Made by a program: the position numbers and the translations under genes
The notes under the pieces: model-generated
Seen by the model: only the letters and a program-made list of their open reading frames with translations
Database searches by the model: none
Told to the model about the DNA's origin: nothing
From: Pseudomonadota bacterium
GTDB lineage: Bacteria; Desulfobacterota; Desulfobacteria; Desulfobacterales; JAHIVH01
Assembly: GCA_018816735.1 (NCBI GenBank)
Contig: JAHIVH010000070.1
Location: forward strand, 1-64,000
Direction of reading: 5' to 3'
Length of the DNA: 64,000 bases
In this document: one piece after another, positions 8,858-18,759 of the stretch
Numbering within the stretch: position 1 is the stretch's first letter
How the letters are laid out: every line of letters starts with the position of its first letter

Positions 8858-10423
8858 TCAATCATTTTCAATAGAGACGATACTGACATTTTTATAGTAG
8901 TGCTTTAAAATATCCATACAGGTATATCCGCTTCGTGCCATTTTCTGGGCGCCACACTGGCTTAAACCCACCCCGTGACCATACCCTTTTCCCTTGAACA
9001 GAACGCCATTTCTTTTAGGCTCTGCATCAAAAAGCGTGCTCTTCAATTTTTCAGCCCCAACCCTGATCCTGAAATTATTCCCTGTTATTTTGGATGTGCC
9101 TTTGTCAGATGCAAGCGTTAACTCTGTTGTCCGGCCGGATTGGGATTTTTTTTCAGGATTCATTTTTTTAATCGCGCCCACATTCAACCCGGACTGGATT
9201 AAACTTTTTTCAACATCTTCATAAGGAAGAAAACATTCCCATGATCCGTCAGGTGCATTTTTACTGAACTCATCCGGCACGCCTTTAAGGTAAGGAAGTT
9301 CTGCACCCCATACATTGGAGGCATCTTCTGTATGACCGCCGCTGTTTGAATGGAAATAAGCCACAATCAGCTGTCCCTGGTATGACACGACCTGCCCCCG
9401 GGTGGCATTCACAGCCAGATTGGTTTTTTTCCTTTCCGCATCATACCCCCCATAAACCTGTGAAGACGTGGTGGCCTCGACATCAAAGGGTTTATCTGCT
9501 GTTTTTTCCTTGATATACAGAACATAAGTTCTTGCCGCTATCGCCTGCGCCATTAATGCCTGAATTTCCCAGGCATCCGGCATTTCCCGGGGTACAACCC
9601 CATAGAGGTATTCTTCAAGCGGCACATGATTAACGACAGTAATACCTTTTTCATCGGCGGATATCACCAGTTCGCCCCTGTAGCGAACATTCCCCAGAGA
9701 AACCGCAACCCCTTCTGAAACAATGGTGAGCGAAGGCTCCGAAACAGGGATTCGATTGATCGCAAATGTTTTGTTGTTACCTGTAATCATGACAGGGCGT
9801 GTTCCCTCATACACGGTCTTACCCGATACCAGACCGGCAATTTTAATGCGGCTGTCCGCTCCTAGGGTAGCGCTTTCGCTGTCTTTTAAAAGAAGCACCC
9901 GAATCATGGCATCTTTGATGACAGGCCTTTCCGGCATTTGTTTTTGGAGCTCTGGCGCGCCCATCTGTTCCAGGGCACTCTCTGCCCACACATCCACAGA
10001 TTGCCGTCGCATCCCGTTCGGATACAGATCCAGATACTTTGTAAACGCATTGTAGGCGGCCTTGAAGTCTTTTTTTTCATAATGCACCATCCCCCTGTTA
10101 AACAGGGCATCAGACGCTGCCTGACAGTCAGGGTAAGTCTCAAGAACGTAGTTGAAAATACCGATCGCATCATCACTGTAGTTCAGGTAAAGACTATAGG
10201 TGGTCCCGATAAAAAGAAGTGCTCTTGCCTTCATATTCTTATTTTCAGAATAATCGGCAATCTCCCTGTAAGCACCAATGGCTTCGAGATACATGCCCTG
10301 GTTAAGGAGGTCTGCCGCCTTTTGAAACGCTTTCTCGTCATCCAGAGCAATATGATCTGCGCCATAAGCCAGAACCGCAAGGTAAACCCCAATAAAACAT
10401 GAAAACTGCAGATATTTTTTCAT
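8858..10423 (-). CDS. SpoIID/LytB-domain peptidoglycan enzyme with TPR region
   Basis: A 521-residue exported protein with a signal peptide (about residues 3-22). A TPR-like part follows at residues about 25-165 (AASDALFNRGMVHYEKKDFK), then the SpoIID domain. Its signature is clear: LEEYLYGVVPREMP, ALMAQAIAARTYVLY, YFHSNSGGHTEDASNVWG and GYGHGVGLSQCGAQKMA. The Glu of REMP corresponds to the catalytic Glu of B. subtilis SpoIID, a lytic transglycosylase acting on stem-peptide-free glycan. The frame is open 35 codons upstream, but ATG 10423 is followed directly by the signal peptide. An amidase gene follows with a short gap, so both halves of a SpoIID/SpoIIP-like degradation pair are together. 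Confidence 0.88.
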   Translation of the reverse strand: MKKYLQFSCFIGVYLAVLAYGADHIALDDEKAFQKAADLLNQGMYLEAIGAYREIADYSENKNMKARALLFIGTTYSLYLNYSDDAIGIFNYVLETYPDCQAASDALFNRGMVHYEKKDFKAAYNAFTKYLDLYPNGMRRQSVDVWAESALEQMGAPELQKQMPERPVIKDAMIRVLLLKDSESATLGADSRIKIAGLVSGKTVYEGTRPVMITGNNKTFAINRIPVSEPSLTIVSEGVAVSLGNVRYRGELVISADEKGITVVNHVPLEEYLYGVVPREMPDAWEIQALMAQAIAARTYVLYIKEKTADKPFDVEATTSSQVYGGYDAERKKTNLAVNATRGQVVSYQGQLIVAYFHSNSGGHTEDASNVWGAELPYLKGVPDEFSKNAPDGSWECFLPYEDVEKSLIQSGLNVGAIKKMNPEKKSQSGRTTELTLASDKGTSKITGNNFRIRVGAEKLKSTLFDAEPKRNGVLFKGKGYGHGVGLSQCGAQKMARSGYTCMDILKHYYKNVSIVSIEND

Positions 10424-10458
10424 CTTGAATAATGCGCCATATGCTAATTTAAAAATCT

Positions 10459-12729
10459 CTATTTTGAAACCATGGAAAACGCCCTGTTCCAGTCTGTCGG
10501 CGGCGGCGTCTTCTGATACAACAGACATCTTTCGATCATCACCTGACTCGGGCCATCTTCAGGGTCGAGTTTCAGCACATCTTTAAAAAGACGGGTGGCT
10601 TTTTCCCAGTCCATTTCCCTGTAAGCTGAAAGGGCGATTTCATATTGCCTAATAATTTCATCCACATGACTTCCAGAAGCCGTCTTCCTGCCCATGACCT
10701 GATATATCGTTACCGGTCGTTTCTTTCCAACAACATTTACCGCATCAATCTCCCTTGCGGCAATTTTATCCTTTGCAGCTGCATAGGTTGTATCACTGAT
10801 CATGGAATACGTGCCATATACCTTATTGACGCCCTCAAGCCTCGCTGCAGTATTCACCGTATCACCCATCATGGTATAATCCATTCTTTTTTTAGACCCC
10901 ATATTCCCCACAATGGCAAGGCCGGTTGCAATGCCTATCCGCATTTCCAATGCCGGTTTGTTCACTGCCCGCCATTTTTCTCTCAACTGTGCAAGCCTGT
11001 CCTGCATGTCAATGCTTGCCAGACAGGCGTTTTCAGCATGATTCGGCACCTTTAAGGGGGCGCCGAAAATGGCGATAATCGCATCCCCCTCATATTTGTC
11101 CACAATGCCCAGATGGGTCTGAATGATTTCTTCCATTTCTGTCAGGTATTCATTCAGCAGTTCAACGAGTTCGCCAGGTGAAAGTTTTTCGGATATGGTC
11201 GAAAACCCTTTTACATCTGAAAAAAAGGCCGTGATATTGATCTGTTCTCCCCCCAGATTCAGTTTTTCCGGAGATTTGATCAGCTCATCCACAACCGTGG
11301 GGGCCAGGTAGGTTGAAAATGCACTCTGGATGAACCGTCTCTTTCCCTCAACGGCAAAGTATTGATAACCGGCTATGGCAATATACGTGCAGGACAAGAC
11401 AAAAAGCGGATAAACCAGATTCAGTATGAGCCCCATTTCATTGAAAAGTGTTCTTGCGATAAACCAGTATCCGGAAAAAAAGATTAAAAATACTGCCAGC
11501 CCGGCCGTACTGCCGACAAAAGACAATACAAGACCCATCAAAAGGCCTGCGGCAATAATCGCCAGACAGCTGAAAAGCTCATACCCTGACGGATAATAAA
11601 GAAAAGTTCCTGAAAGAATATTGTCTATCAGGGTTGCATGAATTTCAGGGCCAGGCATGCGGTCAAAGGGGGTTGTCTTGATATCATGAAGCCCAATGGC
11701 AGATGCACCCACAACAATAATTTTTCCTTTCAACCGGTCCTTGGGAATTTTGTCGTTCAGTATGTCGGTGATGGCATAATAGGGAAAGGTGCCTTGTCCC
11801 CCTCTGAAATTGATCATGATTTTTCCATCACTTGAAACAGGAATCTCAATATCCCCCAACTTGATCTCTCTCACACCATAATCTGTCCAGACCACAGATG
11901 CATGGGTTTCAAAATAGGCACAAAGAGCCATCAGGGATAACGGGGCATATCTTTTGCCATCGAAACCCATCACTGCAGGAATCCATCTTAAGTTACCGTC
12001 TATATCCGGCTCTGCGTTAAAAAAGCCTGAATATTTAGTGCTGTCTGATATTATCCGGATATTGGATTCTGGAAAGCCATACTCCTTAAACGGAATGGTG
12101 TCAGGCTTCAATTTATTTGGATTCACCGGAATGTATCTGTCGAACATATACTTTGAGCTGCGGATGTTCCGGGTATGATTTGTGAAGGCGTCCTTGTCTG
12201 TACCGGTTGGAATCATGATATCCTGGTTGAAATAATACCCCAGAACCACTTTTGCTTTTGATTGTTTGATGTCATCTGCCAGACGTTTATCATAATTTCT
12301 TTTGCCCTCTTCTTCATCAAGAAATGTTGTAAGCGCCTCTGTGTTCACAGCAAGCAGGTCTTTATTCTGTCTGATTTCATTGATGACCGCCACGGCATCC
12401 TGCCTGTCCGGTTCGAAAAAACCCACATCAAGGGCAATGACGCTTGCACCCGCATCTGACAATTTATTTATCAGACCGGCCATTTTCAGCCTGGACCAGG
12501 GCCACTTTCCTTCTGCTGCAAGGCTTTTTTCATCAATGACGGCAATCGCCACCTGTGAACCCGGAGCTTGTTCGCCCCTTGAAAGAAAACGGATATCAAT
12601 CGTCTTCAGCTCGACAAAATCAAGAAATGGAATCAGCCGGTAATAATAAAGAAGAAGACCTGCGATAATCAGCCCCATGGAAATCAACAAGGAATTGAAC
12701 CTGATACGGTTATGACTAAAAAAGGCCAT
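10459..12729 (-). CDS. CHASE2-domain class III adenylate/guanylate cyclase
   Basis: A 756-residue membrane receptor cyclase. TM1 is at about residues 12-30, an extracytoplasmic CHASE2 sensor at about 35-370, and a three-helix membrane cluster at about 376-450. A class III cyclase domain spans about 490-690. Metal-binding Asp residues are seen in FFSDVKGFS and YEGDAIIAIFG. Substrate selectors are Lys of DKYEGD and Asp of DYTMMGD, a pattern pointing to ATP, so cAMP is the likely product. A short TPR-like tail ends the protein (AYREMDWEKATRLFKDVLKL). It is the first gene of the seven-gene operon, preceded by a good sigma-70 promoter. Its envelope signal is unknown; the co-encoded secreted proteins are candidates. 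Confidence 0.92.
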   Translation of the reverse strand: MAFFSHNRIRFNSLLISMGLIIAGLLLYYYRLIPFLDFVELKTIDIRFLSRGEQAPGSQVAIAVIDEKSLAAEGKWPWSRLKMAGLINKLSDAGASVIALDVGFFEPDRQDAVAVINEIRQNKDLLAVNTEALTTFLDEEEGKRNYDKRLADDIKQSKAKVVLGYYFNQDIMIPTGTDKDAFTNHTRNIRSSKYMFDRYIPVNPNKLKPDTIPFKEYGFPESNIRIISDSTKYSGFFNAEPDIDGNLRWIPAVMGFDGKRYAPLSLMALCAYFETHASVVWTDYGVREIKLGDIEIPVSSDGKIMINFRGGQGTFPYYAITDILNDKIPKDRLKGKIIVVGASAIGLHDIKTTPFDRMPGPEIHATLIDNILSGTFLYYPSGYELFSCLAIIAAGLLMGLVLSFVGSTAGLAVFLIFFSGYWFIARTLFNEMGLILNLVYPLFVLSCTYIAIAGYQYFAVEGKRRFIQSAFSTYLAPTVVDELIKSPEKLNLGGEQINITAFFSDVKGFSTISEKLSPGELVELLNEYLTEMEEIIQTHLGIVDKYEGDAIIAIFGAPLKVPNHAENACLASIDMQDRLAQLREKWRAVNKPALEMRIGIATGLAIVGNMGSKKRMDYTMMGDTVNTAARLEGVNKVYGTYSMISDTTYAAAKDKIAAREIDAVNVVGKKRPVTIYQVMGRKTASGSHVDEIIRQYEIALSAYREMDWEKATRLFKDVLKLDPEDGPSQVMIERCLLYQKTPPPTDWNRAFSMVSK

Positions 12730-12818
12730 ATTGACACTATCCTGCTCAAGGAAATATTACCATTTAGAATTCGATTTAAAAAGGTCTGATCCCTGTGTGT
12801 GTTTACTTTAATGCGGTC

Positions 12819-12847
12819 AATATAGGCGATGGATAAAAAGAAGTCAA
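12819..12847 (-). promoter_or_regulatory. Sigma-70 promoter of the cyclase/envelope operon
   Basis: Read on the minus strand, TTGACT (12847-12842) and TATATT (12824-12819) are 17 bases apart. Each differs from consensus at one position. Transcription would begin near 12812 and reach the cyclase start at 12729 after about 80 nt. Confidence 0.6.
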
Positions 12848-12868
12848 CACTCGTTACCAATGACAAAA

Positions 12869-14032
12869 TCAGGTTTTTTTGTCTTTTGCAGTGGCCTTTA
12901 AAACACTATTTGTACCGAATTTCTGGTAAATATCATCCAGGGCCTTGTCCACCTGGCCCCATCGGCCGTTATCATCCTTCGTTTGATTAAAAAGGTCTTT
13001 CTGAACGGGAATGGTTTCCGGAACAAGCTGGGATGTGCCAAGCCCGATCAGCCTCACTTTCCGCTCAAGTATCAATTTTTCAAGAAGAACCATTCCCTCC
13101 TGATATATTTTTTTTGATGTCTGGGAAGGGGTGTCCAGTGTTGAACTTCTTGTCAGCTTTCGAAAATCCGAATATGTCACCTTGATGAATACGGTTTTTG
13201 CCTTGAGTTTGTGAAACCTCAACTGCCTTGCAACATCATCTGACTGACTTAACAGATGTATTTTTAAAAAAGCCTTATCCGTCGTATCTTCAGAAAGGGT
13301 GGTTTCCGTGCTGATCGACTTGTGTTCATAGGTCGTTACAACCGGATTTTTATCAATACCCATGGCCAGTTCCCTCAAGCGCTTTCCATACTTGCCAAAC
13401 CGGGCCATCAGAACAGGGTCGGGAACGTTTTTAACATCACCCAAATAATACACGGACAGCATTTCAAGCTGAGGCAAGGTCATTTTTCCCACGCCTGGTA
13501 CTTTTGAAATGGGAAGCGTTCGAATAAAACCGTCCACGTCTTCAGGCATAATCACTTTTATGCCATCGGGTTTGTTATAGTCAGATGCAATTTTTGCAAG
13601 GAATTTTAAAGGGGCCACGCCTGCTGAACATGTCAGGTGAACCTCTTCCCGGACCATTTGTTTGATCTTCATGGCGATCTGGACCGGAGAGCCCCAGAGT
13701 CTTTCGCAGCCGGTGATGTCCACATAGGCTTCATCAATAGAAACCGGTTCCACAACAGGTGATATTTTTTCGAGAATGGCCATAATTTTTAAAGACAATT
13801 CCTTATATCGATCCATTCGCGGGGGAACGATAATCCCTTCGGGGCATAGCAGTTTTGATTTAAAAATCGGCATGGCGGAATGAACGCCTTTTTTCCGGGC
13901 TTCATAACTGGCCGCAGCAACCACCCCCCGTCCGGAATCCCTTCCGACAATCACGCATTTGCCTCGAAGCCCCGGATGATCAAGCTGCTCCACAGAAGCA
14001 AAAAAAGCATCCATGTCTATATGTACTATCAT
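12869..14032 (-). CDS. dinB: DNA polymerase IV (Y-family translesion polymerase)
   Basis: A 387-residue Y-family polymerase that copies past damaged bases and lacks proofreading. Catalytic carboxylates are in VHIDMDAFFASVEQ near the N-terminus and SIDEAYVDITG near residue 100. The helix-hairpin-helix segment (TLPISKVPGVGKMT) and the little-finger domain (KAKTVFIKVTYSDF, RLIGLGTSQL) are in order. The C-terminus KDLF resembles a beta-clamp binding peptide (VQKDLFNQ). A GTG three codons upstream is in frame, but ATG 14032 has AGGTGAG at correct spacing. It is transcribed divergently from the NifA-like regulator across 178 bp; no LexA box was recognised. Confidence 0.95.
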   Translation of the reverse strand: MIVHIDMDAFFASVEQLDHPGLRGKCVIVGRDSGRGVVAAASYEARKKGVHSAMPIFKSKLLCPEGIIVPPRMDRYKELSLKIMAILEKISPVVEPVSIDEAYVDITGCERLWGSPVQIAMKIKQMVREEVHLTCSAGVAPLKFLAKIASDYNKPDGIKVIMPEDVDGFIRTLPISKVPGVGKMTLPQLEMLSVYYLGDVKNVPDPVLMARFGKYGKRLRELAMGIDKNPVVTTYEHKSISTETTLSEDTTDKAFLKIHLLSQSDDVARQLRFHKLKAKTVFIKVTYSDFRKLTRSSTLDTPSQTSKKIYQEGMVLLEKLILERKVRLIGLGTSQLVPETIPVQKDLFNQTKDDNGRWGQVDKALDDIYQKFGTNSVLKATAKDKKT

Positions 14033-14210
14033 TGGACTCACCTGATTTTTTCAGTATGAATATATGCCTTGGAAAATACGTTGGCCAAAAAAATTATTTT
14101 ACAAATTTGTTGCTTTTACCCGGTGATACATTTACACATATGACGATATTTTATTACATTTTTGCAAGAAGAAATTTTTTTCTGACAAATTTAAGGACAC
14201 CTGAAAAACC

Positions 14211-15734
14211 ATGAAGCAACTTGAAGAAATCACCCTTTTTTACGAAATCAGCAAAGCCCTGAATGAACATATGGATCTTAAAAAATCGTTGTATGAGGTC
14301 CTTGATATTCTGGCTGACGGCATGGGCCTGGTCAGAGGGACCATCACCATTCTGAATCCTGTCAGCAATGAAATCAACATAGAAGTGGCTCATGGTCTTT
14401 CCAAAACCGCCATGAAGCGGGGCCGGTACAAATTGGGAGAAGGCATCACAGGGCGTGTCATACAAACCGGGAAAGCTGTGGCCATTCCCAAAATCAGTGA
14501 AGAACCCCTTTTTCTGAACCGGACGATTTCAAGAAAAAATAAAGACGATCAGGAAATCTCTTTTATCTGCGTTCCCATTAACAAAGGGAACAAGGTTATC
14601 GGCGCATTAAGTGCGGATAAGCATTACGAGGAATCCTTTTCCCTGCAGAAGGGAACCCAGCTCATGACCGTCATTGCCATCATGATCGCAACGCAGGTGA
14701 AAAACCTTGAAACCATACGCCTTGAAAAAGAAAAACTGAAAGATGAAAACACAAGACTCCAGGGTGAACTGGAGAACCGTTTCAGTTTTACCAATATCGT
14801 CGGAAACAGCAATAAAATGCGGGACGTCTACCAGATGATCTCACAAGTTTCCCGAAGCAACACAACGGTTCTGGTCAGGGGGGAAAGCGGCACGGGAAAA
14901 GAGCTTATCGCCAGTTCCATTCATTACAACAGCCTCAGATCCAAACAGCGGTTTATCAAGATCAACTGTGCGGCCATTCCTGAAAACCTGATCGAAAGCG
15001 AATTGTTTGGCCATGAAAAAGGGGCATTTACCGGTGCCATAAACAAAAAAATAGGCAAATTTGAAATGGCGGACAAAGGGACCATTTTTCTTGATGAAAT
15101 CGGTTCCATCAATCTGGACGTACAGGTGAAGCTACTTCGCGTACTTCAGGAAAAGGAATTTGACCGTGTCGGCGGCCATAACACCATCAAAATAGACGCA
15201 AGAGTGATCACTGCAACCAATAAGGATCTGGAAAAAGCCATTAAAAATGAAACATTCCGTGGAGACCTGTATTACAGATTGAATGTGTTTCCCATATTTC
15301 TTCCCCCGTTACGGGAACGAAAAACAGATATTCTCCTTCTCGCAGATTATTTTCTCGAACAATATGCACGGGAAAACAACAAGGAGATCAAAAGGCTTTC
15401 CACACCGGCCATCGACATGCTGATGGATTATCACTGGCCGGGGAATGTCAGGGAACTTGAAAACTGTATCGAAAGAGCCGTTCTTCTTTGCGATGGCGGT
15501 GTCATTCACAGCTACCACCTCCCACCCACACTCCAGACAGGTCATGAATCAGGAACCCTGCCATCCATGTCGCTTGAAGATGCTGTAGCCAAGCTTGAAA
15601 AGGAAATGATTATAGATGCCCTTAAAAATTCAAGAGGCAATATGACCCGGGCATCTGAAATTCTTCAGACAACCATCCGCAAGCTGGCTTACAAGGCCTC
15701 CAGATTCAAAATTGACTACAGACATTACAGGTAA
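14211..15734 (+). CDS. NifA-like sigma-54-dependent transcriptional activator
   Basis: A 507-residue activator: GAF sensor domain (about residues 20-165), AAA+ sigma-54 interaction domain (about 195-425) and a Fis-type helix-turn-helix (about 455-500). The Walker A motif is GESGTGKE, the sigma-54 contact loop is GAFTGA, and the Walker B-like segment is [11 protein letters not shown] and AAA+ parts closely resemble NifA of Desulfobacterota, but the HTH ([20 protein letters not shown]) departs from the usual NifA recognition helix and no nif gene is in view. The symbol is therefore withheld. It converges on glnE-glnD and a small gene, consistent with nitrogen regulation. Confidence 0.85.
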   Translation: MKQLEEITLFYEISKALNEHMDLKKSLYEVLDILADGMGLVRGTITILNPVSNEINIEVAHGLSKTAMKRGRYKLGEGITGRVIQTGKAVAIPKISEEPLFLNRTISRKNKDDQEISFICVPINKGNKVIGALSADKHYEESFSLQKGTQLMTVIAIMIATQVKNLETIRLEKEKLKDENTRLQGELENRFSFTNIVGNSNKMRDVYQMISQVSRSNTTVLVRGESGTGKELIASSIHYNSLRSKQRFIKINCAAIPENLIESELFGHEKGAFTGAINKKIGKFEMADKGTIFLDEIGSINLDVQVKLLRVLQEKEFDRVGGHNTIKIDARVITATNKDLEKAIKNETFRGDLYYRLNVFPIFLPPLRERKTDILLLADYFLEQYARENNKEIKRLSTPAIDMLMDYHWPGNVRELENCIERAVLLCDGGVIHSYHLPPTLQTGHESGTLPSMSLEDAVAKLEKEMIIDALKNSRGNMTRASEILQTTIRKLAYKASRFKIDYRHYR

Positions 15735-15764
15735 AGATCACCCAACGTTACATTATACTAGTCA

Positions 15765-16046
15765 TCAAAAAGGGATATCATCCTTGTCTTTGTCTTTCTT
15801 TTTTTTGCTTTTCTTTAGCGACTTGAAATCAACAATATCATTAGAGTAATCCGTGTCAAAATCTTCATACATACCTAAGTCCGCCATTTCCATGGCATTA
15901 AAAAATACGCCCATGGATTCGCAAAGGAGATTTATGATTTCAGCGAGTTTTTTCTTCTGATCCAGATCCTTACATTTTGACAGGTCCTTAATATTTTTAA
16001 CGATTTCCTTCGACAATCCATCAATCACATTCACCATTTCATCCAT
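15765..16046 (-). CDS. Small helical protein of unknown function downstream of glnD
   Basis: A 93-residue protein without recognised domain. The first 60 residues look helical (MDEMVNVIDGLSKEIVKNIK, KKLAEIINLLCESMGVFFNA). An acidic stretch follows (MYEDFDTDYSNDIVDF), then a lysine cluster (KSLKKSKKKKDKDKDD) and the terminus IPF. AAAGGAA lies eight bases upstream of the start, so translation is well supported. It lies 57 bp after glnD on the same strand and probably shares its transcript. Confidence 0.7.
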   Translation of the reverse strand: MDEMVNVIDGLSKEIVKNIKDLSKCKDLDQKKKLAEIINLLCESMGVFFNAMEMADLGMYEDFDTDYSNDIVDFKSLKKSKKKKDKDKDDIPF

Positions 16047-16102
16047 TTTTCAATTCCTTTCAAAAAAAGCAGATATCTTTTAAATTGCTATTCGCCAAAT
16101 GA

Positions 16103-18712
16103 TCAGACCGATACATCCGGAAGCACACTTAAAACAGCATGCCTGATCCTTTCAATTTCTTCTTTTTCAATCACCTTTTCTCCACCCAGATTACACACAT
16201 AAAATACATCGACAACCTGATCCACATCTGTTGACACTTTCGCGACCCTGATGTCAAGCCCCAACCTGAAAAGGCCTTTTGTAATCCGGAACAGAAGTCC
16301 TGAAGAATCATATGTAAACACCTCAATAATCGTAAAAAAACTGGAGCTGTCATTGTCAACGACGACCCTGTTTTCTTCGGGAAAGGGCAAATTTTTTGGA
16401 AGCGTATATGTGGGTATTTTTTTTTCAAAATCATCCAGAAGGTCTGTTTCAGATTGCATGGCATGTTGCATACCCTGTTCAATTGCCTCCCACTTTTCAT
16501 CTTCACGAAGACGATCAACAGGTGGCCCTACCGTAAATATATCCAGGGCGGTTCCATCTCCCCATACATAGGTCTCCACATTAAAAATATCAATTTTGTT
16601 CAGGGAAAAAACACCTGCAAGGGTAGCAAACAGGCCTGGCCTGTCTTTTCCCAGAATGGTTACCGTCCGTGTGTCCGTATCTGCATGTTTTGAAACAGTC
16701 CATGAAAAATTCCTGTTCTCCATATTGCGGTGCATGATGGTGTGCGAAAAAATGTCCTCTGCCGACATATAAAGAAAATAACGCTGAGGCATGATTTTAA
16801 AATATATTTCCAGCTCTTCCTGGCTATATGCAGACGCCTTTAAAGATAGGATTTTTTCCTTCTTTTCAGCAAGCGCCTTATCGGCTTTACGCCCGGCCAG
16901 TTCACCTTTTTCGAGAATTTTTAAAACCTTGAGAAACAAATCCCTTAAAAGCATGGCCACCCAGTCGTTCCATGCTTTTGTGCCGGTAGACATGGAATCC
17001 CCCACCGTAAGGAGGTAGAGCATTTTCAATCGGGCGACATCCTTGATTCGGCGGGCGCAGGAAATCGCGGTCTCCTCATCATTCAAGTCTCTTCTTTTGG
17101 CAATGTTCACCAAAAACAGATGCTCTTTAACGAGGAACCGAACAGCATCGACCACTTTAGGTTCATACCCTGCCCGCGCCATGATTTCTTTTGCAATCTC
17201 TGCACCCGTTTCACTATGACTGTCCGATTCTACTCCTTTTCCAATATCATGGAGAAGCGCTGCCCAAAGCAACGTCTTTCGGCTTTTCATATTCTTGTAA
17301 AGATCTGAAAGAAGCGGCTTGTCTGCAGCATTTTTCGTGCCGGCAAATTGTTTGATGGTTCGGACGGTATGAAGGGTATGCTTGTCAACAGGGTAAATAT
17401 GATACTGATTATACTGGATTCTGTTTTTCAGACGTTTGAATTCCGGAATGATCCTGGATAAAAGGCCGGTATTCAGCATTTCATTTAAAACATTAAACGT
17501 CATGGGTGCGGAAATCAGTATGGTTTCAAAATCCTTGATCACATCTTTATTGGAACAAAACCCGTCTGCGAGATATCCAAATTCGGCTACGATTCTTTTG
17601 GATTCAGCACTCAATGGCAATTTCATCCGGGCGCTTTCCCTGAAAATTTTGATCAGGAGGACCGGTGATTTCACCACCCGTTCACTTGACCTGAAGTAGA
17701 GCATGTTGTTTCTGATTTCTATTCCCCGGGTCTTGCTTTCCTTTTGGACGCTCCCTCTTTTCCTGAATCGCCTTTTATTTCCAAAAATTTCAATAAACAT
17801 CAGGTGATGTTGTTTTACAAATTCCATTTTTCCATGAAGTTCTCCTAAAAAACGCTCCACCGGACTTTGACCGAACTTTGATTTGAATTTAAAAATATCC
17901 GCAAACTGGGTCTGATATTCGAAACGAAGCTGATCATATTTTCTGCCTACCAGATAATGAAGTCTGTTTCTGACACTCCAGATGAACTCCAGGGACTCCT
18001 TGAGAGCACCATACTCACTATATGACAGATAGCCTGAATATTCCAGATCCCTTGGGTGTCTTAACTTTGCCTTGACCCGTGCAAGCCATAGCATGGTATG
18101 GTAGTCCCGCAACCCTCCCTGACCATCTTTGAGATCAGGTTCAAGCAAAAATGTGGAATCGCCGAATTTAATATGCCTTTCTTCGCTTCGCTTGATAAGT
18201 ATTTCAGAAATATGATCCACATCAGGCAGGATATATTCATCCATTACTTTTAAAACAAGTTTTGAATAAACAGGTGATAAGCCGCTGATAAATCGGGCAT
18301 CGAGAACAGAGGTCAGCGCATCCAGGCTGCTGCGGCAAAGATGGACGCTTTCTTCAAGTGACACTGTGGCATAGCTGACTTGAATACCGATATCCCAAAG
18401 GGGATAAATGAGTTCTCTTACCAGTTCTTCTGCCTCATCAGACACGTGATTTTCAAATAGAATAAGAAGATCTATATCCGAATGCACGCACTGTTCACAA
18501 CGGCCATATCCACCCAATGCCACAATTGCGTAAGGATTCTTATTCAAATCCATTTTCGGCCCGACCTGGCTTATTTCAAAACAGGCATGAAAATAAGTAT
18601 CAAAAAGTTCTGCATGCCGGGTTAAAAAAGAAGGGGCCTTCCCTTTAATCAACTGGGAAATCATTTGCTTGCGATGGTTGTTCAATACTTTGGCAGGGTG
18701 ACTGTTTTTCAT
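16103..18712 (-). CDS. glnD: [Protein-PII] uridylyltransferase / uridylyl-removing enzyme
   Basis: An 869-residue sensor of glutamine that adds or removes UMP on PII proteins. The nucleotidyltransferase motif is GGYGRCEQCVHSDIDLLILF (about residues 70-89). The HD hydrolase domain carries LLHDIGKGVESDSHSETG (about 475-492). Two C-terminal ACT domains follow (VTILGKDRPGLFATLAGVFS and IEVFTYDSSGLLFRITKGLF). Length and domain order match the family. AAGGAAGG precedes the start. It lies 47 bp after glnE, an arrangement that puts the two covalent modifiers of nitrogen control in one operon. Confidence 0.95.
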   Translation of the reverse strand: MKNSHPAKVLNNHRKQMISQLIKGKAPSFLTRHAELFDTYFHACFEISQVGPKMDLNKNPYAIVALGGYGRCEQCVHSDIDLLILFENHVSDEAEELVRELIYPLWDIGIQVSYATVSLEESVHLCRSSLDALTSVLDARFISGLSPVYSKLVLKVMDEYILPDVDHISEILIKRSEERHIKFGDSTFLLEPDLKDGQGGLRDYHTMLWLARVKAKLRHPRDLEYSGYLSYSEYGALKESLEFIWSVRNRLHYLVGRKYDQLRFEYQTQFADIFKFKSKFGQSPVERFLGELHGKMEFVKQHHLMFIEIFGNKRRFRKRGSVQKESKTRGIEIRNNMLYFRSSERVVKSPVLLIKIFRESARMKLPLSAESKRIVAEFGYLADGFCSNKDVIKDFETILISAPMTFNVLNEMLNTGLLSRIIPEFKRLKNRIQYNQYHIYPVDKHTLHTVRTIKQFAGTKNAADKPLLSDLYKNMKSRKTLLWAALLHDIGKGVESDSHSETGAEIAKEIMARAGYEPKVVDAVRFLVKEHLFLVNIAKRRDLNDEETAISCARRIKDVARLKMLYLLTVGDSMSTGTKAWNDWVAMLLRDLFLKVLKILEKGELAGRKADKALAEKKEKILSLKASAYSQEELEIYFKIMPQRYFLYMSAEDIFSHTIMHRNMENRNFSWTVSKHADTDTRTVTILGKDRPGLFATLAGVFSLNKIDIFNVETYVWGDGTALDIFTVGPPVDRLREDEKWEAIEQGMQHAMQSETDLLDDFEKKIPTYTLPKNLPFPEENRVVVDNDSSSFFTIIEVFTYDSSGLLFRITKGLFRLGLDIRVAKVSTDVDQVVDVFYVCNLGGEKVIEKEEIERIRHAVLSVLPDVSV

Positions 18713-18759
18713 TTCCTTCCTTATTTTAAAATAAAAGGCATTTTATAACAGAAATAGTG

